Positions 29,233 through 38,651 of a DNA stretch of 64,000 nucleotides are shown piece after piece. A program made the translations under genes and the position numbers. Location of the stretch: assembly GCA_000027065.2 (NCBI GenBank), contig FN543093.2, positions 624,074 to 688,073 of the forward strand, in the 5' to 3' direction. Within the stretch, counting starts at the first letter, position 1. The number at the start of each line of letters is the position of its first letter. The stretch is from Cronobacter turicensis z3032 (GTDB lineage Bacteria; Pseudomonadota; Gammaproteobacteria; Enterobacterales; Enterobacteriaceae). The notes under the pieces are model-generated. The model saw only the letters and a program-made list of their open reading frames with translations, was not told the DNA's origin and ran no database searches.

Positions 29233-30342
29233 ATGCGCTACAGTAAAATCAAAAAACTGCTTACATCACCTGGCCTGTTCTTACGGGATTACCTCCTTAA
29301 AAAACATCCGCTCATTCTTAATGAAATAAACTGCCCGGTAACGGAAGAGAACGTGCTCATCAGGCACGATCTTGCCCTTGAAAACATGAATGATGTCACC
29401 TTCCCGGTAGACGTGGTTTTTACCTGGGTGGATAACAACGACGGCCAGTGGCGCAAAAAATTCGAGCAGTACTGGCAGCCACGACATGCAGAGCCTGGTA
29501 TTGACCATGATTCAGCCCGCTTCAACAACCATAACGAAATCTTTTATTCAGTACAGAGCGTACTAACGTTTATGCCCTGGGTGCGGCGGATATATATTGT
29601 TGTCGACGGGCATTCACTCCCGTGGGCTGAAAAAATCGACAAGATAAAAATGGTGTCTCATCAGGAGATTATTCCTGAATGTTATTTGCCGACATTTAAT
29701 TCCCACGTTATCGAAGCGCATTTAGATGCAATTCCAGGGCTCGCTGAACACTTTATTTACTTTAATGATGACGTCTTTGTCGCACGAACGCTCCCGGCTG
29801 GCCACTTTTTCAAAGGCAACGGCCTGGCTTCGCTTTTTATGGCCAGCAAGAGCCTGACGGCAATGGCGGGGCGTGGGCGAAAGACCTCTGCCTTATGCGC
29901 ATCATTCAATTCCAGGGCGCTACTTTCTGAGGACACTGGTTTTGCACCGGATGTGCCGCTGGCGCATACATACGTTCCACTGCGTAAAAGCGTTTTTACC
30001 GAAGCCCGACAGCGATACGGCAAGCGTATTCGCGCCTTTTTGCCCTGTAAATTCAGAAGCGACATTGATTTGAATTTGCCTACCTTTCTGGTCCCCTGGC
30101 TTACCTATGCCATGGGCCTGGCCGTACCTGCGAGAGATATCTGTTACTACTTTAACGTTCGCTCGCCTGCCGCGAGGACGCACTATCGCGCGCTGATTAA
30201 TGGGCAGCAGAAGGGCGTTACGCCTCACTCCTTTTGTGCCAATGATTTTTCTTCACGTAACAGAAGCACCCGGAATTATCAGGATCAATTGATTGCAATG
30301 CTGGAAACTTATTTTGAAAATGGAACTCACAAGGATGTTTAA
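29233..30342 (+). CDS. Stealth-family sugar-phosphate transferase (capsule)
   Basis: The 369-residue protein has the Stealth conserved regions: CR1 VDVVFTWVDNNDGQW (about 59-73), CR2 with RFNNHNEIFYSV (96-107) and HFIYFNDDVFVARTL (173-187), a CR3-like YVPLRKS and a CR4-like C-terminal segment. Stealth enzymes transfer hexose-1-phosphate units to make phosphodiester-linked capsules (Neisseria SacB type). It overlaps the next gene by eight bases. Base composition is lower in GC than the backbone. The sugar cannot be inferred. Confidence 0.9.
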   Translation: MRYSKIKKLLTSPGLFLRDYLLKKHPLILNEINCPVTEENVLIRHDLALENMNDVTFPVDVVFTWVDNNDGQWRKKFEQYWQPRHAEPGIDHDSARFNNHNEIFYSVQSVLTFMPWVRRIYIVVDGHSLPWAEKIDKIKMVSHQEIIPECYLPTFNSHVIEAHLDAIPGLAEHFIYFNDDVFVARTLPAGHFFKGNGLASLFMASKSLTAMAGRGRKTSALCASFNSRALLSEDTGFAPDVPLAHTYVPLRKSVFTEARQRYGKRIRAFLPCKFRSDIDLNLPTFLVPWLTYAMGLAVPARDICYYFNVRSPAARTHYRALINGQQKGVTPHSFCANDFSSRNRSTRNYQDQLIAMLETYFENGTHKDV

Positions 30343-33300
30343 TAACAAACTTCGCAAGCTGGTAAGGGACCCCAAACTGTTCTTCAGCGATATGGCAGCC
30401 AATCAGGCGCGTAAATTAGGCAAATTCAGGTTCAAAAAAGAAGATGGTCACTATGGCTATACCGTCGTTTCGGCCGTGTATAACGTGAGCGCTTTTCTGG
30501 ATGATTACTTTGAAGGCTTTGTCAGACAACGTCTGAACTTTAAGAAACATATCCAGTTGATCCTGGTCGATGATGGCTCAACCGATAGCTCTGCGGAGAT
30601 AATTAAACGCTGGCAGAAGAAATACCCGCATAACATTACCTATATATATCAGGAAAATGCCGGGCAATCTGCCGCGCGTAATAACGGGTTACAGCATGTC
30701 ACGACAGAATGGGTGACATTTATCGATCCGGATGATTTTGTTGATGTGAATTACTTTTACAACCTTGATAGCTTCCTTTATCAGCATCAGGATAAAGATA
30801 TTAAAATGGTGGGTTGTAATACCATCATGTTTTATGAAGCTAAAAATCAGTATAAAGATGCGCATCCTTTAGGCTTTAAATTTAAAAAAGGTAATTTGCT
30901 GGTGCCGCTTTGTAGCATGGAAAAGGAGATCCAGCTGTCAGCCAGTACGGCGTTTTTTCGCACAGATATCATTGTCTCGAAAGATGTCTGTTTTGACGCC
31001 AGGGTTAAGCCTAATTTTGAGGACGCCCATTTTGTTGCGCGTTATCTGCAAGGCGATCAAGCCGGTCATGCCGCCTTCCTGGAACATTCAAAATATTATT
31101 ACCGTAAGCGTGAGGATGGTTCGTCTACGCTGGATACGTCATGGACTAAAAAAGAGCGCTTTCTGAATGTTCCGGAATATGGTTATCTCGATATTTTAAA
31201 AAATTACCATGACAACGATGGTTCAGTGCCCGTAAATATACAAAGAACGGTTATTTATGAGATTGTCTGGTATCTGAAATGGCTGACTAATCATGGCGAG
31301 CGCTGCGCTTTTTTGACGGCGGATGAAAAACGCCGTTTTCTTAGCAAGCTCAGAGAAATATTCGCGTACCTGGATAAAAGTACGATTATGAATTTCGAGC
31401 TTGCCGGCGCATGGTTCTTTCAGAAAATAGCAATGCTTTCGTTCTTTAAAGGCCTACAGCCGGATGCACAAATCGTCTATATAGAAAAGTACGATCCGTA
31501 TAAACATATGGTTCAGCTTCGCTATTTTACCCACACGCCAGGTCTTGAACAGATTACCGTTGATGGCCGTGACGTTATTCCGGCATACGCAAAAACTATC
31601 CGCCATGATTTTATGGATGAAACGTTGATCCTGGAGCGGCGCTTGTGGGTCGCGCTGGGTGACGCGCAGCAAATCAATATTTCCGTTTCGCAACTGCCAA
31701 CACGTCTTTCATTAGGCGGTAAACAATATAAAGATGGCGTTAATGTCATTAATATAAAAAATTATTTTTCTGGAATAATGCCTAAATATGAAAAGAAAAG
31801 TGAATATCATGATGCATGGATTTTTATAGATCGGGATACTCAGGCTGATGATAATGCAGAGCATCTTTATCGCTATGTTAATAATAACTATCCTGAAAGG
31901 AAAATTTTCTTTGCTTTAAAGAGAGAATCGCATGATTGGGAACGTCTTCAAAACGAAGGGTTTAACTTAATTGATTTCGGTTCATTTGAGCACGCCCTTG
32001 CCTTAGGCTCGTGCAGTAAAGTCATTAGTTCTCATGCAAATCATTATGTTACTAATTTGCTTGGGCCGAAGATGCTTGCTGGAAGACACTTTGTTTTTTT
32101 ACAGCATGGAGTCATCAAAGACGACCTTTCCTCTTGGTTGAATACCAAGGATGAAATTGATTGTTTTATCACTTCTTCTCAGGCTGAGTACTATTCAATA
32201 GTTGAGGATTTGACAAAATATAATTACTCTAAGAAAGATGTCTTTTTGACCGGCTTGCCTCGGCATGATGTTCTTATTAAAAACAAAAATATTGCGGAAA
32301 AACTAATAGTTATTATGCCGACGTGGAGGCAAAATATTGTTGGTAAAGTGCTTGGCGATGGAGATGAGCGTGCCATAAATCCATTGTTTATGGAGAGCGA
32401 TTTCGCATTACGTTGGAAAAGTGTTTTACATTCAGCGTTGCTAGCGGCATATGCAAATCAATATGGCTATCGTGTGGTATTCTTCCCACACTTCAATATA
32501 CTTCCTTATTTGGATTTTTTCGATGCGCCAGATTTTATCGAGATTGTTACTCATGGTTCTGGAAGTATTCAGGGGTTATTTAAACGAGCCTCTTTAATGA
32601 TTACGGACTATTCATCGGTGGCTTTTGATATGGCGGTGCAAAATAAACAAAGCATATATTATCAATTTGATTCTAAGGAGTTTTTTGCGGGGCATGTCTA
32701 TTCCAAAGGCTACTTCGATTATCGCAAACATGGTTTTGGTCCGGTGGTGGAAACTGAAAAAGAGTTGTTTAAAGAGCTGAATACATTATTAAAAAACAAT
32801 GCTCTGCCGTCGGCGAAAATCCTCAAGCGTATCAACGAGACTTTTCCGTTCCGCGATGGCCTTAACTGCGAACGTACCTATCAGGCCATCGCCTCACTGG
32901 ATGCGCCGTTACCTGAAGGCTTTGCCGATAAAGCTATCTATCAACAATACGCACAACAGGCTGCGGTAGCTCGTCGCTGGGCGCTTGCCGAAACACGCTG
33001 GCAGGCTTATCTGGCGCTTGCGCTCACGCAGGATGAAGACGCACAAGGCTGTGCAGGGCTTGCCGAGGCGCTACGTAAACAGGGCAAAACGGTCGCGGCG
33101 CGTAGTGTCATCAACGGCTGGTATGAGCGTCATCTAAAGCAGCGCCATACCGCACTTTCCGCAAGCCTCGCCCTGGTGGAAATGGCCGAGCACCACTGGC
33201 AGCAGGCGGCGTTTTACTGGCAAGAGGCAGGCGAGGCGACGCTTGATAATAACCGTTATTGTTATTGCCTGTATCGCAGCGGCCAGGCTGCCGTGCTGGA

Positions 33301-34117
33301 GGCGTTATGTAAGAAAGCCCGCCCTGCGGCTGGTTTCAGCTATGCCCGGTTCTGTTTACTGTTGGCGAAGCAAAAGTGGGCTGAAGGGGTTGCTTATGTA
33401 GATGAGCAGGGCGTTGATGTGACCTCAACAGAAAGCCTCGAGAATAAGCTCCTGATTACGCTGTCTTATTGTTATCAGCAGCTGAATAAACTCAACGACG
33501 CTCATCAGTGCCTGGTGAAGTATGAGAAATACATCGAAAACGATCCGCAGTGTCGTCTGAAAATCGCCCGTCTCGCCTTTTTGCGCCAGAACTGGGAGAA
33601 AATCCTCACCCAGCTGAATAAAGCCAGCGCGGATATCGATCATCTCCCGGATGAGCATCTCTATTACTACGGCGTGGCGCTGCTGCGCACCGGTAAATAT
33701 AAAGAGATGTATACGCTTTTTGGTACGCTGAATGAGGCGTTAAAAAATGACGTGCGGTTCCTGAAAATTTATGCACAGGCATGCCTGGCCCTGAAAAAAA
33801 CTGGGGAAGCGATTACCCTTGTTGAGGCCCGGAATAAACCAGACGATGAATTCTGTCTGATCTACGCGGAAGCCTTAAAAGAGGCCGGCCGCTTTAGCCA
33901 GGCGCTGTCGGTCGTTCGTAATAAAATCAGCAGTTATAACCAGAAAACGTGGATGCTCCGGTGCGAACTCGCCCAGCTCTGTGAGGACTGGGACGATGCC
34001 TATGAATGCTGGCTGAGTCTGTTACGCCATTACCCGCAGAACATGCCAGCCAATTCGGCGGAAAAATTGCAGAATCTGCGGCTACTGCGTGAGTTTTCCG
34101 TTAAATCGGATGTTTAA
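30335..34117 (+). CDS. Multidomain capsule polymerase: GT2 + TagF-like + TPR-like
   Basis: The 1260-residue protein has three parts. Residues 40-300 are a GT2 glycosyltransferase (VDDGSTD 78-84, DPDD 131-134). About 490-840 is a CDP-glycerol glycerophosphotransferase-like domain with the HG motif (H591), MPTWRQ near 660, the second histidine FFPH (H719) and TDYSSVAFD near 757. Beyond 860 the sequence is helical, with TPR-like alanine/tyrosine repeats. Such fusions make teichoic-acid-like capsules in Gram-negatives. ATG 30335 overlaps the previous stop; the N-terminus KLRKLVRDPKLFFSDM is typical of capsule polymerases. GC rises sharply from about base 32800. Confidence 0.87.
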   Translation: MFNNKLRKLVRDPKLFFSDMAANQARKLGKFRFKKEDGHYGYTVVSAVYNVSAFLDDYFEGFVRQRLNFKKHIQLILVDDGSTDSSAEIIKRWQKKYPHNITYIYQENAGQSAARNNGLQHVTTEWVTFIDPDDFVDVNYFYNLDSFLYQHQDKDIKMVGCNTIMFYEAKNQYKDAHPLGFKFKKGNLLVPLCSMEKEIQLSASTAFFRTDIIVSKDVCFDARVKPNFEDAHFVARYLQGDQAGHAAFLEHSKYYYRKREDGSSTLDTSWTKKERFLNVPEYGYLDILKNYHDNDGSVPVNIQRTVIYEIVWYLKWLTNHGERCAFLTADEKRRFLSKLREIFAYLDKSTIMNFELAGAWFFQKIAMLSFFKGLQPDAQIVYIEKYDPYKHMVQLRYFTHTPGLEQITVDGRDVIPAYAKTIRHDFMDETLILERRLWVALGDAQQINISVSQLPTRLSLGGKQYKDGVNVINIKNYFSGIMPKYEKKSEYHDAWIFIDRDTQADDNAEHLYRYVNNNYPERKIFFALKRESHDWERLQNEGFNLIDFGSFEHALALGSCSKVISSHANHYVTNLLGPKMLAGRHFVFLQHGVIKDDLSSWLNTKDEIDCFITSSQAEYYSIVEDLTKYNYSKKDVFLTGLPRHDVLIKNKNIAEKLIVIMPTWRQNIVGKVLGDGDERAINPLFMESDFALRWKSVLHSALLAAYANQYGYRVVFFPHFNILPYLDFFDAPDFIEIVTHGSGSIQGLFKRASLMITDYSSVAFDMAVQNKQSIYYQFDSKEFFAGHVYSKGYFDYRKHGFGPVVETEKELFKELNTLLKNNALPSAKILKRINETFPFRDGLNCERTYQAIASLDAPLPEGFADKAIYQQYAQQAAVARRWALAETRWQAYLALALTQDEDAQGCAGLAEALRKQGKTVAARSVINGWYERHLKQRHTALSASLALVEMAEHHWQQAAFYWQEAGEATLDNNRYCYCLYRSGQAAVLEALCKKARPAAGFSYARFCLLLAKQKWAEGVAYVDEQGVDVTSTESLENKLLITLSYCYQQLNKLNDAHQCLVKYEKYIENDPQCRLKIARLAFLRQNWEKILTQLNKASADIDHLPDEHLYYYGVALLRTGKYKEMYTLFGTLNEALKNDVRFLKIYAQACLALKKTGEAITLVEARNKPDDEFCLIYAEALKEAGRFSQALSVVRNKISSYNQKTWMLRCELAQLCEDWDDAYECWLSLLRHYPQNMPANSAEKLQNLRLLREFSVKSDV

Positions 34118-34140
34118 CCATAAATACTAATAATTTAAAA

Positions 34141-34170
34141 ACAGGCGCGATGGCTATTCGCGCCTGTTTT
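34141..34170 (+). terminator. Internal capsule operon terminator/attenuator
   Basis: ACAGGCGCG (34141-34149) and CGCGCCTGT (34159-34167) form a perfect 9-bp stem followed by TTTT. The next gene's ATG is only about 14 bp downstream, so partial termination would lower its expression, or RfaH could override it. Confidence 0.72.
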
Positions 34171-34183
34171 GTATGGAGCAAAA

Positions 34184-35413
34184 ATGACAGACCAAACTGA
34201 AATTATTAATGGCGTACAGATTAAATATCGATATAAAAAGAGAAAATATGATACTCAGCATATGATTTTTATTTTTAGCGGATTTGGCGGCGCAGGAATG
34301 TTCACCTGGGATTTTGCCAATGCCCTTCAGGATTGCCCCGCGCATGTGGTCTGGATCAAAGATGATTTTGACAACGCCTGCACGTATTACTTATGCCATC
34401 ACAACGATTTCTACGTTGAGCAGGCGGTAATTGCGTTTATCGACACGATGCTCATCCGCTATGGGCTTGATAAGACACAGTGCACGCTGGCGGGGTTTTC
34501 TAAAGGCGGCAGCGCCGCGCTCTGGTATGGTCTTAAATATCAGTTTAAAAATATTGTCTCCACGGTCCCGCAGTTTCATATCGGCAGTTATGCCAGAAAA
34601 AACTGGCCAGAGATTTTTACGCATATGACGGGCGAGGGGAGCGAAGCGTCAGCCCGACAACTTGATGCTTTATTACCTCGCCAGTTAAGCAGCGATACGG
34701 CGCTAGATAAAAATATCTATCTGCTCACATCCGAGGCGGATATTCAATATGAGAGCGAAGTGAAACCCTATATTTCTGACTTCAGGAAATACCACAACTT
34801 TAATCTCTTCATGGCGCAGTCACTGCTTATCCGAGAGCATAACCAGGTGACGTCTTACCATGTGCCGTTGCTGCTGGGGATTTTCTATTCGCTTTCGCAG
34901 GGCGCAGTTCCGCGCTATGGCGAATGTGAACTGGCGGCGGATAATAGCCTTTTGCCGCGCCCACTCAAGCCGCAACCGGTAGCGATATTAAAGAAAATTG
35001 CCGTCAAAGGCGCATTGTTGTTCCCGGAAGGCGTGGCGGTGCTGAAAGGACTAAACTGCGCTGAGTATCAGGATATTCAGGTCGATTTGGTTTTCAAAAA
35101 AGAAGGCTTTGAAGACGTATTCCGCATCGCGAAGGCCCATCGTTCGATTCTGTCGCGCCAGCTCTATGACGGCGGCTTTGTGAATTACGACAAAGGCTGG
35201 TTCTGTACGTCGCGCTATGAAGGGCTGTCGCTGGAGGCGTTACCCGCCGGAACGTATCAGGTCTGGCTGGATATTACGTGTCAGCAAACCCTGATGCGTA
35301 AGGCGCTTGAGGCCGAACCGGCGCTTGTTAATGGCACACTCGCCAGCAGCGAAGCGCTGGACGTCTTCAGCAACGACGGAAAAGTTTATGTCGCCCGTAA
35401 AGCACATTTATAA
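34184..35413 (+). CDS. Alpha/beta-hydrolase-fold protein, candidate capsule O-acyltransferase or esterase
   Basis: The 409-residue protein has an alpha/beta-hydrolase core in the first half: an oxyanion-type strand MIFIFSGFGGAG and the nucleophile elbow GFSKGGSA (serine around residue 107). The second half is beta-rich with no family I can name. GGAG is six bases before ATG 34184. Its place at the end of the serotype genes suggests capsule modification; Neisseria serogroup A CsaC is an O-acetyltransferase with this fold, which makes acetylation an attractive guess. Function is not proven. It converges on and overlaps kpsS by six bases. Confidence 0.7.
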   Translation: MTDQTEIINGVQIKYRYKKRKYDTQHMIFIFSGFGGAGMFTWDFANALQDCPAHVVWIKDDFDNACTYYLCHHNDFYVEQAVIAFIDTMLIRYGLDKTQCTLAGFSKGGSAALWYGLKYQFKNIVSTVPQFHIGSYARKNWPEIFTHMTGEGSEASARQLDALLPRQLSSDTALDKNIYLLTSEADIQYESEVKPYISDFRKYHNFNLFMAQSLLIREHNQVTSYHVPLLLGIFYSLSQGAVPRYGECELAADNSLLPRPLKPQPVAILKKIAVKGALLFPEGVAVLKGLNCAEYQDIQVDLVFKKEGFEDVFRIAKAHRSILSRQLYDGGFVNYDKGWFCTSRYEGLSLEALPAGTYQVWLDITCQQTLMRKALEAEPALVNGTLASSEALDVFSNDGKVYVARKAHL

Positions 35414-36604
35414 CCCGACGAACGGGTTTTCACGGCTGTAAAACACCATATTAAGCTGCGTTTTATGCATCAGATAATAGCGAAACGTGGAAAACAACTG
35501 GTGATCGGGTCGAAAGGGCGTTTTCCAGAACGCATCCAGAGGCCCCTGAAACGTTAACCCTTCCATATCATACAGCGCCTTTCCCATTACCTTCAGGGGT
35601 TTATTGTGAATGAGCGCTGAGATCCCCGCCGTACTGTTGATGGTCACGACGCCTGCCGCATTGCTCAGCAACTCTGGTAAAGGCAGATCGTGCACATAAA
35701 CCACTCGCCCGCTCACGCCATAGCGCTTGCACAGGGCGTTAATCAGCGAACGGTAAAGCCGGTGCCCTCTGTCCATCGGATGGTGCTTGATGACCAGCAT
35801 TCGCGAGGCTAAAGCTCCGCGTGCAAATGAGCCGATCGTCTCCTCAATAAAATCACACATATCGCCGTAATCGCTGTGGTGCCGTAGCTGGCTGTCGTTA
35901 AAAACCTGTAGCAGGGCGAGAAAGTATCGTCCGCGATACTGCGAGGCCAGTGAACGTCGTATGCGGCGCTCCGTACAGCGATACCAGATCTTCCGTAGGG
36001 CGGCGCGCGTCCAGCAGGCGCCTTCATACCAGGGCGAGAAACATTTGTGGTGCTGGTAGCCCGGAAACGCACGGCGATGATAACAGCCCATCAGATAATA
36101 CCAGGCCGCGTGACTAATACGCCTGAGGAGCGAAGGGGCGATGCGTCGCACATCAGGGACTGGCAGAAAAGGCAGAGTACGATAAAACCCTGCCTCCCGC
36201 GGCAGCCCGGAAAACCCATTCACCCCATTCTCTTCAAGCGTGATAAAACACGGGCGCAAATAGCCCTCTTCAAAAACCAGAAAACGAATCCCCAGCGTTT
36301 GCGCCCAGCGGCGGGCGGCCTGGTGTAGCGGTCGGCAGTCGCCGAAGCAGACCAGCGTATCAAATGACCACGTGCTTCGCGTTGCGGCAAGCCACGCGCC
36401 AAAACCCTCCGGCGTGCCTTGATACGGCAAGCTTTTCTCCTTGCGGCAGTAAAACCGATCGCCTCCGTTGAAAATAACCTGTCTGGCCTCGCGGCCTTTG
36501 CTTTCCAGCCAGTTGCCGAGGTCACGAAAAAACGGCCCCATCGGCCCTTGCAAAAGCAGGTATTTCTGGCCGGAAAGCAGAGTATCAAGGGCGCTGCGGT
36601 TCAT
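35408..36604 (-). CDS. kpsS: Capsule beta-Kdo transferase KpsS
   Basis: The 398-residue cytoplasmic enzyme adds the first beta-Kdo to lysophosphatidylglycerol, starting the capsule anchor. Recognisable segments are FLLLQGPMGPFFRDL-like near the N-terminus, FEEGYLRPCFITLEENGVNG, HHPMDRGHRLY and the acceptor-site-like VVTINSTAGISALIHNKPLKV. Length is close to E. coli KpsS (389). It is the last gene of kpsEDCS and is 15 bp from kpsC. Confidence 0.95.
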   Translation of the reverse strand: MNRSALDTLLSGQKYLLLQGPMGPFFRDLGNWLESKGREARQVIFNGGDRFYCRKEKSLPYQGTPEGFGAWLAATRSTWSFDTLVCFGDCRPLHQAARRWAQTLGIRFLVFEEGYLRPCFITLEENGVNGFSGLPREAGFYRTLPFLPVPDVRRIAPSLLRRISHAAWYYLMGCYHRRAFPGYQHHKCFSPWYEGACWTRAALRKIWYRCTERRIRRSLASQYRGRYFLALLQVFNDSQLRHHSDYGDMCDFIEETIGSFARGALASRMLVIKHHPMDRGHRLYRSLINALCKRYGVSGRVVYVHDLPLPELLSNAAGVVTINSTAGISALIHNKPLKVMGKALYDMEGLTFQGPLDAFWKTPFRPDHQLFSTFRYYLMHKTQLNMVFYSRENPFVGL

Positions 36605-36619
36605 GCGGTGTCACCGGGG

Positions 36620-38647
36620 TTAAAAAAGAGCGTGAAAGAGATTGCGGGCTTTATTGGCCAGACGCATAAGCGTTTTCCGGCGGCGCTGTAGCGCGCGGCG
36701 TCGCGCAGGCGACACGCTGAGGCGTGCGACGGCCTCTTCGGCGCTCATCGGCGTTTTACGCGTCGGGTGCAGGTAGAAGGGATAATCGATAAGCGTCGCG
36801 TGGATAAGCGCGTTAAGCGTGAGCCGCCGGGTGCGGCGCGGACAGGTATATTCATCGTGCGTCAGTCCCCATCCGGCATAGAACGGCATGCCGTAGCAGT
36901 AAACTGTTTTACCTCGCAGCAGCGCCTCAAAGCCGGTCAGCGAGGTGAGCGTATGCACCTCGTCGACCTGTTCGAGCACTCCGGCGATATCCGCCTGTGT
37001 CGCGAGGCAATCGGCCCAGCGCAGCGCGTCTTGTTCACTGGGCTCGCCCGATCGGTTACCGGCGGCCACATCCGGGTGCGCTTTGAAAACGATATACGCC
37101 CGCGGGTTTCGGGCGCGAACGAGACGCAGCAAGGCCGTGAGCGTGCGGATATCCTTCGTACCGCCGGCCAGCGAAGCGTCATCGCTCACCTGGCCCGGCA
37201 CCAGCAGAACGCGGCGGCCCCATGCCGATGACGGCAGCCGCCATGCGCCGCCGGCATTGTATTTACTGACGCCGTTTTCGATTATTTGCTGACGCAGGCG
37301 TTCGGCGCGCATCTCCTGCGCGGGCGTCAGATGCGCCTCGCTAAGGGCGACTTCCAGATCGCTTGCGCGCGTGGCGTCGTAATAGAGGCCGCGTTTATCC
37401 AGCACCAGTGAAAGCGGGGCAAAGAGATCGGAGCCGAGACCCGCCGAACGCAGAAACGCATCCTCCATTCGCCATACGGGCAGACCATGCGCCTGCGCCG
37501 CCACCTGCCAGCGGGCTTCACCTGCCGTTCCCCAGACCACGCAGGCGTCGGCCTGCGGCACGCGGCGCATAAAGCGCAGCCGGTTATAGGGCGTGGCGAG
37601 AAACGGTTTCACGATACTGCGTTTCCAGAGCGTCAGCCCTGGCGTCCAGAGCGTACCGCGCAGCGCCAGTTGATGACGGCGCTGCAACGTCAGCCACGAC
37701 AGCACATCAAACAGCGTGCCGGGCTCGCCGGTTTGCGGATTGAGGTAGCGTGCGTAGCGTAAATAGGCGGCGCTGAAAAGTGTGAGTAACGTGGCCTTGC
37801 CGCGCCGTGCGGCAAGCGTTGCCGCGGCCGGGTGCCTGTCGTCCGTCAGCCCCCATCCGGCATACCAGGGCTGGCCGAAGCAGACCACCGGTTTGCCCGC
37901 CATCAGCGCTTCAAAGCCGTAGTGCGACGTCACGGTGTAGACGCGCTCCACGCACCGCAGCAGCGACTGCGGGCTGGCATCCTGGGCTATCTGTCGGACG
38001 CGGCCATCCGCGCACATGTCGCGCAGATAGCCGCGCTTATGGCCGCTCACGACGTCAGGATGTGTTTTTACCCATATTTCGGCGCCAGGGTTTTCGGCGC
38101 AGGCAACCTCCAGCATCAGGCGGAACGAGGCTGCGCTGGCATTGCCGAGCGTGACCGACATATCGCCTGCGGTCTGATCCACCACCAGCACCGCGCGGGT
38201 CTCTGGCGCGCCGTCAAAGGGCGGCGCGTGGTTATACTTCGCCAGATCACCCTGCACGATAAGCCGCATCGCCTCCTGCGCCGCCTCACAGTGCGCGTCG
38301 TTGCCGGGCCGATCCTGAATCAGTTTCTCCAGCGTGCTTTGCTTACTGGCGTCGTAGTAGATGCCATCGTAATCGATAACCAGTGAAAGCGGCGGATGAC
38401 CATGTACCGCCGGACCGGCAGAACGGATAAAGCCATCTTCCAGACGGATAACCGCACGCCCGGCCTGACGGGCGCGAGCCTCGGCCGCCGCCGCGCTGGG
38501 GCGATGACCCCAGACGGCGATAGCCGTAATATCGTCCGGGATAGCCCGGCGCGGCGTGAGTTTCCGGCAAGGCATTGGCAGCAGATGCGCTAAGCCGGGA
38601 ATGCGCCAGATGCCCTTCGAGAAAATACCGGTTACCATTATTTTCAT
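36620..38647 (-). CDS. kpsC: Capsule dual beta-Kdo transferase KpsC
   Basis: The 675-residue enzyme extends the poly-Kdo linker with alternating linkages. Two homologous modules are visible: [20 protein letters not shown]...YYDA near residue 75 and [20 protein letters not shown]...YYDA near 395, and each ends in a TSxxGFEALxxGKxVxCxGxPxYAGWGLTxD block. That duplication and the exact E. coli length support the call. It is 4 bp from kpsD. Confidence 0.96.
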   Translation of the reverse strand: MKIMVTGIFSKGIWRIPGLAHLLPMPCRKLTPRRAIPDDITAIAVWGHRPSAAAAEARARQAGRAVIRLEDGFIRSAGPAVHGHPPLSLVIDYDGIYYDASKQSTLEKLIQDRPGNDAHCEAAQEAMRLIVQGDLAKYNHAPPFDGAPETRAVLVVDQTAGDMSVTLGNASAASFRLMLEVACAENPGAEIWVKTHPDVVSGHKRGYLRDMCADGRVRQIAQDASPQSLLRCVERVYTVTSHYGFEALMAGKPVVCFGQPWYAGWGLTDDRHPAAATLAARRGKATLLTLFSAAYLRYARYLNPQTGEPGTLFDVLSWLTLQRRHQLALRGTLWTPGLTLWKRSIVKPFLATPYNRLRFMRRVPQADACVVWGTAGEARWQVAAQAHGLPVWRMEDAFLRSAGLGSDLFAPLSLVLDKRGLYYDATRASDLEVALSEAHLTPAQEMRAERLRQQIIENGVSKYNAGGAWRLPSSAWGRRVLLVPGQVSDDASLAGGTKDIRTLTALLRLVRARNPRAYIVFKAHPDVAAGNRSGEPSEQDALRWADCLATQADIAGVLEQVDEVHTLTSLTGFEALLRGKTVYCYGMPFYAGWGLTHDEYTCPRRTRRLTLNALIHATLIDYPFYLHPTRKTPMSAEEAVARLSVSPARRRALQRRRKTLMRLANKARNLFHALF

Positions 38648-38651
38648 TGCC

